NCBI GenBank assembly: GCA_039961735.1
Contig: JABRVX010000020.1
Coordinates: 1 to 64,000 of the forward strand
Length of the DNA: 64,000 bases
From: Fimbriimonadia bacterium
GTDB lineage: Bacteria; Armatimonadota; Fimbriimonadia; Fimbriimonadales; JABRVX01
Direction: 5' to 3'
The translations under genes were made by a program, and so were the position numbers. Of this stretch, positions 45,384 to 52,470 are shown one piece after another (position 1 is the stretch's first letter; each line of letters begins with the position of its first letter). The notes below the pieces were generated by a model, which saw only the letters and a program-made list of their open reading frames with translations, was not told the origin of the DNA and searched no databases.

Positions 45384-45412
45384 TTGACAGGAAGCGAGCA
45401 AATCGCTACAAT
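45384..45412 (+). promoter_or_regulatory. Near-consensus sigma70 promoter
   Basis: TTGACA (45384-45389), a 17-base spacer, TACAAT (45407-45412). This is the strongest promoter match I see in the window. The transcript would begin near 45419 and carry about 245 bases before the start codon of the 139-residue protein. Confidence 0.85.
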
Positions 45413-45444
45413 CCCTTCTAGGATTACCGGGGCGGCGTCGCCCG

Positions 45445-45542
45445 CCTCGGCCGACGAGGTACGGCCTATCTTTCCGACCCGCTCAGCAAGCGGGTACCGA
45501 CCTACGGCCTTAGCACGACTAAGTATTCGAACACAGATTCGA
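45445..45542 (+). other. Hairpin-rich untranslated leader
   Basis: Four perfect small hairpins follow one another: CCTCG/CGAGG with loop GCCGA (45445-45459), CCCGCT/AGCGGG with loop CAGCA (45478-45494), TTAG/CTAA with loop CACGA (45510-45522), TCGAA/TTCGA with loop CACAGA (45527-45542). They lie between a strong promoter and the start codon at 45667. I do not recognise a known riboswitch or ncRNA family. It may be a structured regulatory leader or part of a separate small RNA. Confidence 0.5.
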
Positions 45543-45666
45543 CTGCGTTGCGTAAGCCGGATTGCATCACGGCCCGGCAGAAGCGACCTGCGAACTGATA
45601 ATCGAATCGTGGCTCATCCGGCGCAGGGGATGGCTCCGGGCTTGTCAACTAGGTGTGGAGGAGATG

Positions 45667-46086
45667 ATGGCCTACGAACGATGGCTGCAGGACCAGCTGG
45701 CGCACATAGACCCGCAAGGGGATCGCGCCCTATACTATTGCAGCAGCCGAGGTTATTTCGTTGCACCGATTCCTAAGAACGGAAAAGGAGCGGTCTTTGG
45801 AGACCAAGCGGTGGTGGTCCTGAAACTCGATCGCGAGGCGCGGCTTGCAATGCTGATGGACGAGGTTGCTAGCTACGCCGCGCGAGGCCGCGATTGGCTC
45901 GGCAAGGAGGAGTGCGAGCCGGATCGTTGGGCCAGCCAGTACTCGCATTTCCAAGCTCGCATCGCGCGTGCCATCGGGCGTGCGATGGAGAACCATCGGC
46001 GGCAGTCCGAGTTGCCCAAGGAGGCGATTGCTTCCGTGGTTGCCCGGCCCAAACCCTCTTCGGCTGCATCGAAGAGCGCCGCCTGA
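45667..46086 (+). CDS. Unknown 139-residue protein
   Basis: Starts MAYERWLQDQLAHIDPQ; the ATG at 45667 (or the adjacent ATG at 45664) follows GGAGGAG. A beta-hairpin-like section (ALYYCSSRGYFVAPIPKNG) is followed by a helical part (LDREARLAMLMDEVASYAARG, FQARIARAIGRAMENHRRQ) and a low-complexity Ala/Ser/Lys tail. It has no signal peptide or membrane segment, so it is probably cytoplasmic. I recognise no family. A near-consensus promoter, a long structured leader and a good terminator make it a free-standing, probably well-expressed gene. Confidence 0.7.
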   Translation: MAYERWLQDQLAHIDPQGDRALYYCSSRGYFVAPIPKNGKGAVFGDQAVVVLKLDREARLAMLMDEVASYAARGRDWLGKEECEPDRWASQYSHFQARIARAIGRAMENHRRQSELPKEAIASVVARPKPSSAASKSAA

Positions 46087-46106
46087 GGAGATCTGTCTGA
46101 AGTTTG

Positions 46107-46135
46107 GGGCGGCACCATGCCGCCCTTCGTTGTTT
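46107..46135 (+). terminator. Terminator of the 139-residue protein gene
   Basis: GGGCGGCA (46107-46114) pairs perfectly with TGCCGCCC (46118-46125) around loop CCA, followed by TTCGTTGTTT, 20 bases after the stop codon. Confidence 0.8.
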
Positions 46136-46726
46136 GTGAGCCCCGGCTCCCCGTGCGTCTGCGCAGACTGGAGACCTCGCGGCAGGCGTGTTGGGACACA
46201 TCGTCCACACCTCTAGTCGGGCGCTGCAGCGCGGGAATCTCTCTGCGGATCTCTGCGGGCTCCGCGTGAGACTGACGGGGGGCTTGCTGCGACTGCCACC
46301 GGGCTTGGCCTCACCGTGTTACATGCCCTGGCCGGCGACGGCCCGCTGCAGCACCACCTCACCGTATGCTGCAGCTCCAAGAGCCCGGCCCATCGCCCGG
46401 CGGGACGAACGTTGGTTTGCAGCCCCGGCAGTTGTTCTCGGCCGTCGAGGGCGCCGGAACTACGAGGTCGCGACAAAACGTGGACGGTCCGGCGGGACGC
46501 CGGGATCACGGGGCTCGACATCTCCGGCGGCGCAGGGCCACCATGAGCACGCCGAACGCAGCTGCGGCGAGGCCACCCGGCTCCGGGAGGGGTATCCCAG
46601 GCACGACATGGTCCGACCAAACAAGCACCGCCAGGTAGCAGATCATAGGCACCGGAAGGGATCGCAGGCGGTCGAGGGGAACTTCGGAGCAGGTGCTGAC
46701 GAACCTACTTCGAGGAGGTGGAGAGC
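46136..46726. other. About 590 bp without an intact gene
   Basis: Open frames on both strands here lack ribosome sites and recognisable domains. The only meaningful reading is the PEP-CTERM-like tail on the minus strand at 46506-46607. The segment may be the remains of a degraded surface-protein gene. Confidence 0.45.
46506..46607 (-). pseudogene. Orphan PEP-CTERM sorting-signal remnant
   Basis: The minus strand encodes a PEP-CTERM tail ending at a TGA at 46506: PLPEPGGLAAAAFGVLMVAL followed by RRRR and six more residues. This has all three parts of the signal: PEP motif, hydrophobic helix, Arg cluster. The frame is open upstream only to about 46736 and shows no signal peptide or surface domain, because the next gene starts at 46727 on the other strand. 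It looks like the 3-prime stump of a deleted gene. An intact mini-protein of 46-76 residues is possible but less likely. Confidence 0.55.
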
Positions 46727-47995
46727 ATGTTTGCACTGATCGGAACCTTGGCTATTCTCGGTACCGTCGCTTCTTCAGGGGGGCCGACCGCAAAGATCAA
46801 GGTGCTGTTCCTCAGCGGCTGGACCATCCACGAACACGAGACCTTGCCGCCCGTGCTGCTCAGGGCGCTGAACGCAACGGGTGACTTCGAGGTGACGCTC
46901 TCTTCCGACAAGAGCCTCCTCGCGAAACTCTCGCCCTACGACGTCGTCCTCTTGTACACGACGGGCGGCGACCTTACCAAAGAGGAGGAGACGGGTCTCT
47001 GGAACTTCGTGGACAACGGCAAGGGCCTTGCGGGCATCCACAGCGCATCCGACTCCTTCAAGAACAGCGACAAGTTCTGGCAACTGCTTGGGGGGCGCTT
47101 CGTCAGCCACGGTGCCGGGACGTACAAGGTGAACATCAAGCGTGGCGGTCCTGTGCCCGAGATCGTCGCAGGCCTCGGGGACTTCACCATTACCGACGAG
47201 ACGTACGTCAACGACATTCACAAGAAGTCCTTCATCCAGCCCCTGGCATACCGCGCCGAGGACAACGAGCCCGCGGCGTGGATCCAGCAGCAAGGGAAGG
47301 GCCGCGTGTTCTACACGAACCTGGGTCACGGGATGCCGGCATGGACCAACGAGTCTTTTCAAAAACTGGTCGTGAACGGGCTGTACTGGGTGGCAGGTCG
47401 CACGCCTTCACCGGGTGCCCTGGACAAGGTCGAGTGGGGATTCCGAGACCTGTTCAACGGGAAGGACCTCTCGAACTGGATCGTCCCGGGTGACCAGTGG
47501 CAGGCGAAGGACGGGGTGATCGACTGTAAAGGCGGCAGCGGCGGCTGGCTGATGAGCAAGGAGGAGTTCGAGGACTTCGAGTTTCGTTTCGAGTACCGAA
47601 TCAGCAAAGGCGGCAACAGCGGCGCATCGTTTCGTGCAACTCTCGAGGGCAATCCGGCCTTCACCGGCCACGAAATCCAGATTCTGGATGACCACGGCCA
47701 ACCACCGAGCAAGCACGGCACCGCTTCCCTCTACGATGCCATAGCCCCCACCATGAACCCGAGCAAGCCCGCGTGGGAATGGAACGAGGTGTTCATCAGG
47801 TGCGTGGGCCGTCAGCTCACCGTCACTCAGAACGGCCTGCGGGTGATGAACGTGAATCTGGATGACGCTGCGGTGAACCACCCGCTGGAAGAGAGCGTCA
47901 AGATGTGGAACCGGGCGAAGAAGGGCCACTTCGCGTTCCAGGACCACGGCTACCCGGTCCAGTTCCGCAACGTCCGCGTGCGGGTCCTCCCGTAG
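46727..47995 (+). CDS. Secreted ThuA-like / DUF1080 (3-keto-disaccharide hydrolase) fusion
   Basis: A 422-residue exported protein (leader FALIGTLAILGTVASS); the ATG at 46727 follows GAGGAGG. Residues about 25-225 form a ThuA-type, class I amidotransferase-like fold (KVLFLSGWTIHEHETL, GKGLAGIHSASDSF, GKGRVFYTNLGHGMPAW). Residues about 235-420 form a DUF1080 domain (FRDLFNGKDLSNWIVPGDQW, GNSGASFRA, GHEIQILDDHG). DUF1080 members have been linked to 3-keto-glycoside hydrolysis and ThuA to trehalose use, so the fusion probably acts on oxidised disaccharides or glycosides outside the cytoplasm. No oxidoreductase partner is nearby. Confidence 0.85.
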   Translation: MFALIGTLAILGTVASSGGPTAKIKVLFLSGWTIHEHETLPPVLLRALNATGDFEVTLSSDKSLLAKLSPYDVVLLYTTGGDLTKEEETGLWNFVDNGKGLAGIHSASDSFKNSDKFWQLLGGRFVSHGAGTYKVNIKRGGPVPEIVAGLGDFTITDETYVNDIHKKSFIQPLAYRAEDNEPAAWIQQQGKGRVFYTNLGHGMPAWTNESFQKLVVNGLYWVAGRTPSPGALDKVEWGFRDLFNGKDLSNWIVPGDQWQAKDGVIDCKGGSGGWLMSKEEFEDFEFRFEYRISKGGNSGASFRATLEGNPAFTGHEIQILDDHGQPPSKHGTASLYDAIAPTMNPSKPAWEWNEVFIRCVGRQLTVTQNGLRVMNVNLDDAAVNHPLEESVKMWNRAKKGHFAFQDHGYPVQFRNVRVRVLP

Positions 47996-48037
47996 CACCG
48001 GCGTCCAGCCGGAGATTGCCTGGCCGTGACGGCTATA

Positions 48038-48499
48038 TCACGTTCTGTCTGCCGCGCGAGCGAGGATTTCCGCCACTAACTCCTCGGTGTTCATGAACGG
48101 GTACTGCAAACGCCAGCGGCGGCCTGCGGGCAGGGTGATGCGGTCGCGTCCGTCCGAGAGCACGATGTTATCCTCGTTCCGCGTCACATCGAGCTGACCG
48201 CCCAGAGAGATCGCATGTGTGCCGAGCAATGAGCTCTCCACTACCTCCGTAGCCCCGACCCGAATCGTCAGCGACTGCTCGTGCAGCCTCGTCTGGACCG
48301 TCGGCGTCAGAAGAAGCGGGCACACACTGAGGGCCCACGCTGCGATCGCCACACCAAGCTGTCGAGCCTGTATCGCACGCCGCGCCAGCGGCAGCAGGCG
48401 CCAGATTGCAAAGGGCCACGCAGCACCGAGTGCGCAGACGGCTACCCAAAAGTATGTCGCCAGGTCCAGCGGAGCAAGTCGGAATACGTACTCATGCAT
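48038..48499 (-). CDS. Small membrane protein of unknown function
   Basis: A 153-residue protein with two N-terminal membrane segments (LDLATYFWVAVCALGAAWPFAIW and LGVAIAAWALSVCPLLLT). A beta-rich domain of about 80 residues follows (SLTIRVGATEVVESSLLGTH, DNIVLSDGRDRITLP), resembling the PH-like domains of YcxB/YdbT-type membrane proteins. No catalytic motif is seen. Its neighbours are the two tRNA genes on the same strand upstream; no operon partner is evident. Confidence 0.6.
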   Translation of the reverse strand: MHEYVFRLAPLDLATYFWVAVCALGAAWPFAIWRLLPLARRAIQARQLGVAIAAWALSVCPLLLTPTVQTRLHEQSLTIRVGATEVVESSLLGTHAISLGGQLDVTRNEDNIVLSDGRDRITLPAGRRWRLQYPFMNTEELVAEILARAADRT

Positions 48500-48546
48500 T
48501 CCCAGAGCACTCTACGTTAGCAACGCCCGTGACGTCGGTAATCCTA

Positions 48547-48636
48547 TGGCGGAGAGGGTGGGATTCGAACCCACGGAGGCCGAAAGACCTCACCGCATTT
48601 CGAGTGCGGCGCACTAGACCACTATGCGACCTCTCC
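48547..48636 (-). tRNA. tRNA-Ser (anticodon CGA)
   Basis: A 90-base class II tRNA read on the minus strand. The acceptor GGAGAGG pairs with CCTCTCC, then G73 and an encoded CCA. The anticodon loop CTCGAAA between CCGCA and TGCGG gives CGA. The long variable arm (GAGGTCTTTCGGCCTC) and GGGTTCGAATCCC T-arm are typical of tRNA-Ser. Confidence 0.96.
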
Positions 48637-48692
48637 GCGACTGTCCAACGTCGCAAGTCCCAAAGGGAAAGCGCCGCCGAGGAGCGACGCAC

Positions 48693-48768
48693 TGGCGCCC
48701 CCGGAGGGAATCGAACCCCCGACGCCTTCCTTAGGACGGAAGCGCTCTATCCACTGAGCTACGGAGGC
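48693..48768 (-). tRNA. tRNA-Arg (anticodon CCT)
   Basis: A 76-base cloverleaf on the minus strand: acceptor GCCTCCG with CGGGGGC, G73, encoded CCA; D-arm GCTC...GAGC; anticodon loop GTCCTAA between CTTCC and GGAAG gives CCT. It lies 56 bases upstream (transcript sense) of tRNA-Ser and is probably cotranscribed with it. Confidence 0.96.
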
Positions 48769-48896
48769 GCAACCGAGATGATACCCAATTCGCCTCGATC
48801 GCCCCGTCTGAGCAGCCGCCGAGCAGAGCTCCCACCGCACAAATGCGAGGATTACCCCTTAGTCCCGGTCCCGAGACCGATTCCTGTATCCGAGGC

Positions 48897-48925
48897 TTTC
48901 CTACCCGATACCGCAGGGGTATACT
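48897..48925 (+). promoter_or_regulatory. Likely promoter of the riboswitch-asparagine synthetase unit
   Basis: TTTCCT (48897-48902), 17-base spacer, TATACT (48920-48925). The -10 is good, the -35 weak. A start near 48932 would put the riboswitch aptamer about 33 bases into the transcript. Confidence 0.5.
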
Positions 48926-48964
48926 TGGCCTGGACGCGAACTACGGTTCGCCTCCGGGCTCACG

Positions 48965-49087
48965 TCGAGTTCCCGCATGGCGGGAAGCGGGGGACCCATT
49001 GATGGGGTGTATCCCGGCATAGCCGGGAAGGGTACTTCTGGCCCGAACCCGACAGCTAACCTCGCAGACGAAGCAGGAGAGCCTCGA
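48965..49087 (+). promoter_or_regulatory. Cyclic-di-AMP riboswitch (ydaO/yuaA type)
   Basis: The string matches the conserved core of the ydaO/yuaA aptamer as I know it. It has GCGGGGGACCCA (48987-48998), a short ATTGAT loop region, GGGGTG (49004-49009), a TCCCGGC/GCCGGGA hairpin (49012-49028), then CCCGAACCCGACAGCTAACC (49042-49061) and CTCGCAGACG, with GGAGAG before the closing strand. TCGAG (48965-48969) and CTCGA (49083-49087) can close the outer stem, and TTCCCGC/GCGGGAA (48970-48986) forms an inner hairpin. It precedes the asparagine synthetase homolog by 86 bases. Members usually turn expression off when c-di-AMP binds. A possible downstream stem (CGAAGCT/AGCTTCG, about 49105-49134) lacks a good T-run. 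Confidence 0.85.
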
Positions 49088-49173
49088 GCCGACTACGGTC
49101 CCGAAGCTCCGTTAGATCGTCTCAGCTTCGTTCTCTCGACTCGACAAAGGGTCGGCGCAAAGGACGGTTGGTC

Positions 49174-50643
49174 GTGAGCGGTATCGTCTGCACAATCTCG
49201 GTCGGGGATGCGAAGTCAGTATCCAAGATGCTGTCGCGAATCCGGCATCGAGGGCCGGACGGTTCCAGCGTGCTCCAACAGGCTCGCATGATTATCGGCC
49301 AGCGCATCAGCTCGGTCCTGGACCGTCGTCGAACCGCGGCTCCTATCGTCAGTGCTGATGGCAAGCGAATGGTTGCTTTCACCGGGAGATTGTTCAACGG
49401 CGAGCAACTCCGGCGAAAACTAGGCAGCCCGTGGGAGACGGACAGTGACACCGAGACCCTCATCCGCCTCTTCGAGGTAAAGGGTGTGGACTGCGTGAAC
49501 GAGCTGGACGGGCAGTTCGCCTTCGTCATGGCCGACGGCGAGCACTTCTTTGTCGCAAGGGACCCCATCGGCGTGAAGCCTTTATACTACGCTACTCGCG
49601 ATGAGGGGCGCATCTTCGCGTCAGAACTCAAAGCGTTCGGCAAGATGTGCACCGACTTCCGAGAGTTCCCGCCCGGCTGTTACTTCCACTCGAAGCTCGG
49701 CACCGGCAGGTTCTATCAATTGCCCGTCCCACAGGGGCGCGACATGTCTATCGGCCAGGCCGCGCTTCGCATACGGTTGGAGGTCGAGACGGCTGTCGGC
49801 AAACGTGACTTCTCGGACCAGCCTGTCGGTGTGTTCCTCTCGGGCGGTCTCGATAGCTGCATCTTGGCGTGGGTAATGCGACAAGCCCACGGCAAGGTGG
49901 ACACCTTCTCGGTCGGCATGAGAGGCAGCCACGTCTCGCGGGCCGCCACCGAAGCCGCCGAGGAACTGGATACCGATCACCGGCATCGGACGATTCGTTC
50001 TGACGAGGTGATCGAGGTACTGCCTAGGGTCATCTACCTGCTCGAGTCATTCGACGCGCAGACCGTTCGGTCGGCCGTCTGCAACCACTTCCTGGCCGAA
50101 GAGGCCTGTAAGCATGTCTCCTCCGTTCTGAGTGGTGACGGCGCTGACGAGATCTTCGGGGGCTATGAGCGCCTGAGGGAGTTGCCTCCCTCGGAGCGCA
50201 GCGTGGTGATGTGGCGCCTTACTTCCGGGCTCCACAATACCGTGCTCCAGAGGATGGACAGGATGACTGCGGCGCATGGGCTGGAGACGCGAGTGCCTTT
50301 CCTGGACCGACGGGTGGTCGCACTCGCGTTCTCCATCCCGGACTGGATGAAGGCAGGGGCGAACGGCGAGACCAAATGGATCCTGCGACATGCTTACGGT
50401 GACGTACTACCCAACCGCATTCTGCGCCAGCCGAGAGCGCCGATGGACGCTGCGGCTGGAGTGGCAGCAGTGCTGAAGGGCTATGCCGAGAAGGAGATCA
50501 GCGACCGAGAGTTCGACGAAGAACGGATGATCCCGTGGGCGGACCCGCTCCGAAACAAAGAAGAGGTGTTGTACTACAGGATTTGGCGTCGCAGCTTCGT
50601 GCCCGAGATGGCGAAGCTGGTGGGACGCACGATCGAGACTTGA
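49174..50643 (+). CDS. Asparagine synthetase (AsnB-like) with Ser in place of catalytic Cys2
   Basis: A 489-residue class II amidotransferase-type asparagine synthetase. The N-terminal domain keeps RHRGPDGSS, the GRLFNGEQL strand, DSDTETLIRLFE, GQFAFVMAD and RDPIGVKPLYY. However, the chain starts SGIV after the initiator instead of the universal CGIV, so the glutaminase nucleophile is Ser. The synthetase domain has an intact PPi loop SGGLDS (residues 223-228) and GDGADEIFGGYERL. It should form asparagine, or another amide, from free ammonia rather than glutamine. The GTG at 49174 has AAGGA nine bases upstream, and no nearby start would supply Cys2. It sits behind a c-di-AMP-type riboswitch. 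Slightly shorter than E. coli AsnB. Confidence 0.85.
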   Translation: MSGIVCTISVGDAKSVSKMLSRIRHRGPDGSSVLQQARMIIGQRISSVLDRRRTAAPIVSADGKRMVAFTGRLFNGEQLRRKLGSPWETDSDTETLIRLFEVKGVDCVNELDGQFAFVMADGEHFFVARDPIGVKPLYYATRDEGRIFASELKAFGKMCTDFREFPPGCYFHSKLGTGRFYQLPVPQGRDMSIGQAALRIRLEVETAVGKRDFSDQPVGVFLSGGLDSCILAWVMRQAHGKVDTFSVGMRGSHVSRAATEAAEELDTDHRHRTIRSDEVIEVLPRVIYLLESFDAQTVRSAVCNHFLAEEACKHVSSVLSGDGADEIFGGYERLRELPPSERSVVMWRLTSGLHNTVLQRMDRMTAAHGLETRVPFLDRRVVALAFSIPDWMKAGANGETKWILRHAYGDVLPNRILRQPRAPMDAAAGVAAVLKGYAEKEISDREFDEERMIPWADPLRNKEEVLYYRIWRRSFVPEMAKLVGRTIET

Positions 50644-50667
50644 TCCTTCCCGTATAACCTCACGCAT

Positions 50668-50699
50668 CGCGCCGCCGTGCCGGCACTCACGGCGGCGCG
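50668..50699 (+). terminator. Strong hairpin after the asparagine synthetase
   Basis: CGCGCCGCCGTG (50668-50679) pairs with CACGGCGGCGCG (50688-50699), a perfect 12-bp stem with loop CCGGCACT, 24 bases after the stop. The following bases are C-rich rather than T-rich, so termination may be imperfect. It also separates this gene from the convergent sigma operon. Confidence 0.6.
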
Positions 50700-50807
50700 C
50701 TCTCATCCCCCCCATTGATGCTTCTGCCGCTTGCGGTGAAGGCTATTGGTGCCAGCACGACGGCGGTATCGGATGTCTACACCGCTCGCGGTGGAGACAT
50801 GGCGGGA

Positions 50808-51338
50808 TCAGAGCCGCGTCCGGCCGGTCGCGCGCAACAGACCAGACCACCGACGGATGATAGGCCCCTCGTTACTTGCTGCCCGCGGGAACACTGTCCG
50901 GACGGTCGCTTCCAGATGGACCGTGGGTATCCTGTCCACGAGTGCCGGGCCCCGGATCCGCCCATCAACACGATATGTGCCGCTGTGCGATTCGCTGTCG
51001 TAGTGTGGTCCTGCGCCGAACGCACCGGTACCAGTGGCCAGCGACCCGAACAGCGAACTCGGTTTTCCGGAAGGGGCAAGCCGAATCTGCAATCGAAGGC
51101 CATGTCCTGCCGGCACTAGCAAGACCGTGTCATGGCCACCAGACCATTCGAACTCGCCCTCGTAGGAGTACTCGCGAAAGGCGGTCAACGAGAAGTCCGC
51201 CCTCGCTAGGCCCGCAGCCGTCATCTCCGGCAGATCTCGAGTACCCACCGATTGCACGAACCAAAGCATGGAGATCGTGACTAGCACGGCGACCAAAACT
51301 GAAGCGATCAGGAAGGGAACGAGCAACCTAATGACCAA
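50808..51338 (-). CDS. Membrane-anchored paralog C of the sigma operon
   Basis: About 176 residues: one N-terminal membrane segment (LLVPFLIASVLVAVLVTISML) and a beta-rich outer domain. Its end, VDGRIRGPALVDRIPTVHLE followed by IIRRWSGLL, matches the ends of the two upstream proteins, so the three are paralogs. I know no family for them. The start is uncertain: TTG at 51338 is given, while TTG at 51326 is possible; either overlaps or abuts the upstream stop at 51328. It is the last gene of the sigma/anti-sigma operon. Confidence 0.68.
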   Translation of the reverse strand: MVIRLLVPFLIASVLVAVLVTISMLWFVQSVGTRDLPEMTAAGLARADFSLTAFREYSYEGEFEWSGGHDTVLLVPAGHGLRLQIRLAPSGKPSSLFGSLATGTGAFGAGPHYDSESHSGTYRVDGRIRGPALVDRIPTVHLEATVRTVFPRAASNEGPIIRRWSGLLRATGRTRL

Positions 51339-51861
51339 ACCCCTCGGCGAAGAGCACTCCGGACCACCTTCTCGGCTGACTGTCTCGTGCACCCGGACGG
51401 GGCTTGCTCTCCGCCTCGATCCACACTGCTGGCACCCCATCAACAATGGCGGGTCCCTTCACCACTCCCGATAGCTTCTCGAACAGCGGAAAGCCAACGC
51501 TAGTAGCTGCCATTCCGGCCTGAAACCTGCCCGTTCCGCCATCCACCAGCCCGAGCAGGTTGACGGCTCCCTCACCTCGGCTCAGTAGGACGGTGATAGC
51601 AACGCGAGGTGTGCCGGCTTCGGGGAAGCTCACAGACATCCAGTCGGATGGGCCGCTTACTCCGCCAAGTGTCCCGCTGTAAACCCACCGCGGCGCAGCG
51701 GATGCCAAGAAGTGCAAGGCCGAAACTCCCTCTGCAGACGCCGAAGGAATGTCTCCCAGCATCCGGTGCATGATCAGCGATCGCAGCCCGAGGCCGACGG
51801 CTACAGCTACTACAGCAGTTGCCGCACTAAACACCAAGAACCCTTGTATCTTGCGGTTCAC
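51328..51861 (-). CDS. Membrane-anchored paralog B of the sigma operon
   Basis: A 177-residue protein with an N-terminal membrane segment (GFLVFSAATAVVAVAVGLGL) and a beta-rich domain. The C-terminal signature is LSGVVKGPAIVDGVPAVWIE then QPRRWSGVL. GTG at 51861 overlaps the stop of paralog A by four bases, indicating translational coupling. No known motif. It resembles its two neighbours in layout and in the final 60 residues, but overall identity looks low, so the copies are old. Confidence 0.75.
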   Translation of the reverse strand: MNRKIQGFLVFSAATAVVAVAVGLGLRSLIMHRMLGDIPSASAEGVSALHFLASAAPRWVYSGTLGGVSGPSDWMSVSFPEAGTPRVAITVLLSRGEGAVNLLGLVDGGTGRFQAGMAATSVGFPLFEKLSGVVKGPAIVDGVPAVWIEAESKPRPGARDSQPRRWSGVLFAEGFGH

Positions 51862-52406
51862 AGCGACTCCTGGACCACGAGGTGTCCCACCCAGCGGTTC
51901 GTCTCGTCATCGGCGGCTTCTGATATCGAAATGGGACTCGCTTCGAGGTACAAAGTGGGAACTCCGTTAACCAAAGCGGGGCCGGCGACTCGACCTTCGA
52001 CTCTGCGGAACTTCGAGAACTGCGACGACGCCTGCTCGATGTACAGATGCAGATATCCCGTCCTCGGGTCCACCCATCCGGCGAAGGTTGGTGAGCCGGA
52101 CCCGTCCGCCAGAGTCACCTCCAAGCGAACCGGCTGCGGAGACGTTAGTGTCTCGTCGGCAGTACGCACGCTGCGCTCCCCCGTAGCACAGCTTACTCGC
52201 ACCCAGTGTTCCAGCTTGCCGGATTGGAGGAAGCCTACAAAGGAGTGTTCCGCCAACGCGCGAGTGTCGGCTGGGATCGACTTGAGCAGTCTGGTGCTGG
52301 TCTTCGGGAGGGCAGCCCAAGGGTGCCGGGAGAAGACGGCTATCCAGGCGAAAACCACCAGCATCGCAGTCAGTATGGTAGTGACGCCGAAAACCGCGTA
52401 CCTCAA
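51858..52406 (-). CDS. Membrane-anchored paralog A of the sigma operon
   Basis: A 182-residue protein. TTG at 52406 is preferred, with GGAGG eight bases upstream; the longer frame overlaps the anti-sigma gene. One membrane segment (YAVFGVTTILTAMLVVFAWIAVF) is followed by a helical stretch (TSTRLLKSIPADTRALAEHSFVGFL) and a beta-rich domain. The end reads VEGRVAGPALVNGVPTLYLE then NRWVGHLV, the signature shared with paralogs B and C. Function unknown. A role in sensing or in the response controlled by the sigma factor is inferred only from position. Confidence 0.72.
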   Translation of the reverse strand: MRYAVFGVTTILTAMLVVFAWIAVFSRHPWAALPKTSTRLLKSIPADTRALAEHSFVGFLQSGKLEHWVRVSCATGERSVRTADETLTSPQPVRLEVTLADGSGSPTFAGWVDPRTGYLHLYIEQASSQFSKFRRVEGRVAGPALVNGVPTLYLEASPISISEAADDETNRWVGHLVVQESL

Positions 52407-52470
52407 CGCCTTTCCCTCCCACGATCGGCGTCGCCTCCCAGCGTCAGAGTGCAAGCGGCAACCATTGTGC

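Noticed and set aside
46188-46739. 183-codon plus-strand frame before the ThuA-DUF1080 gene
   Set aside because: Low-complexity Arg/Ala/Pro-rich reading with no ribosome site; the region looks non-coding apart from the PEP-CTERM remnant on the other strand.
48970-49028. Two short palindromes (TTCCCGC/GCGGGAA and TCCCGGC/GCCGGGA) taken at first as REP-like repeats
   Set aside because: They are spaced within sequence matching the ydaO/yuaA riboswitch core, so they are better explained as aptamer stems.
50715-51119. 134-codon plus-strand frame opposite paralog C
   Set aside because: Paralog C on the minus strand has a membrane segment and the family signature shared with two neighbours; the plus-strand reading has neither.
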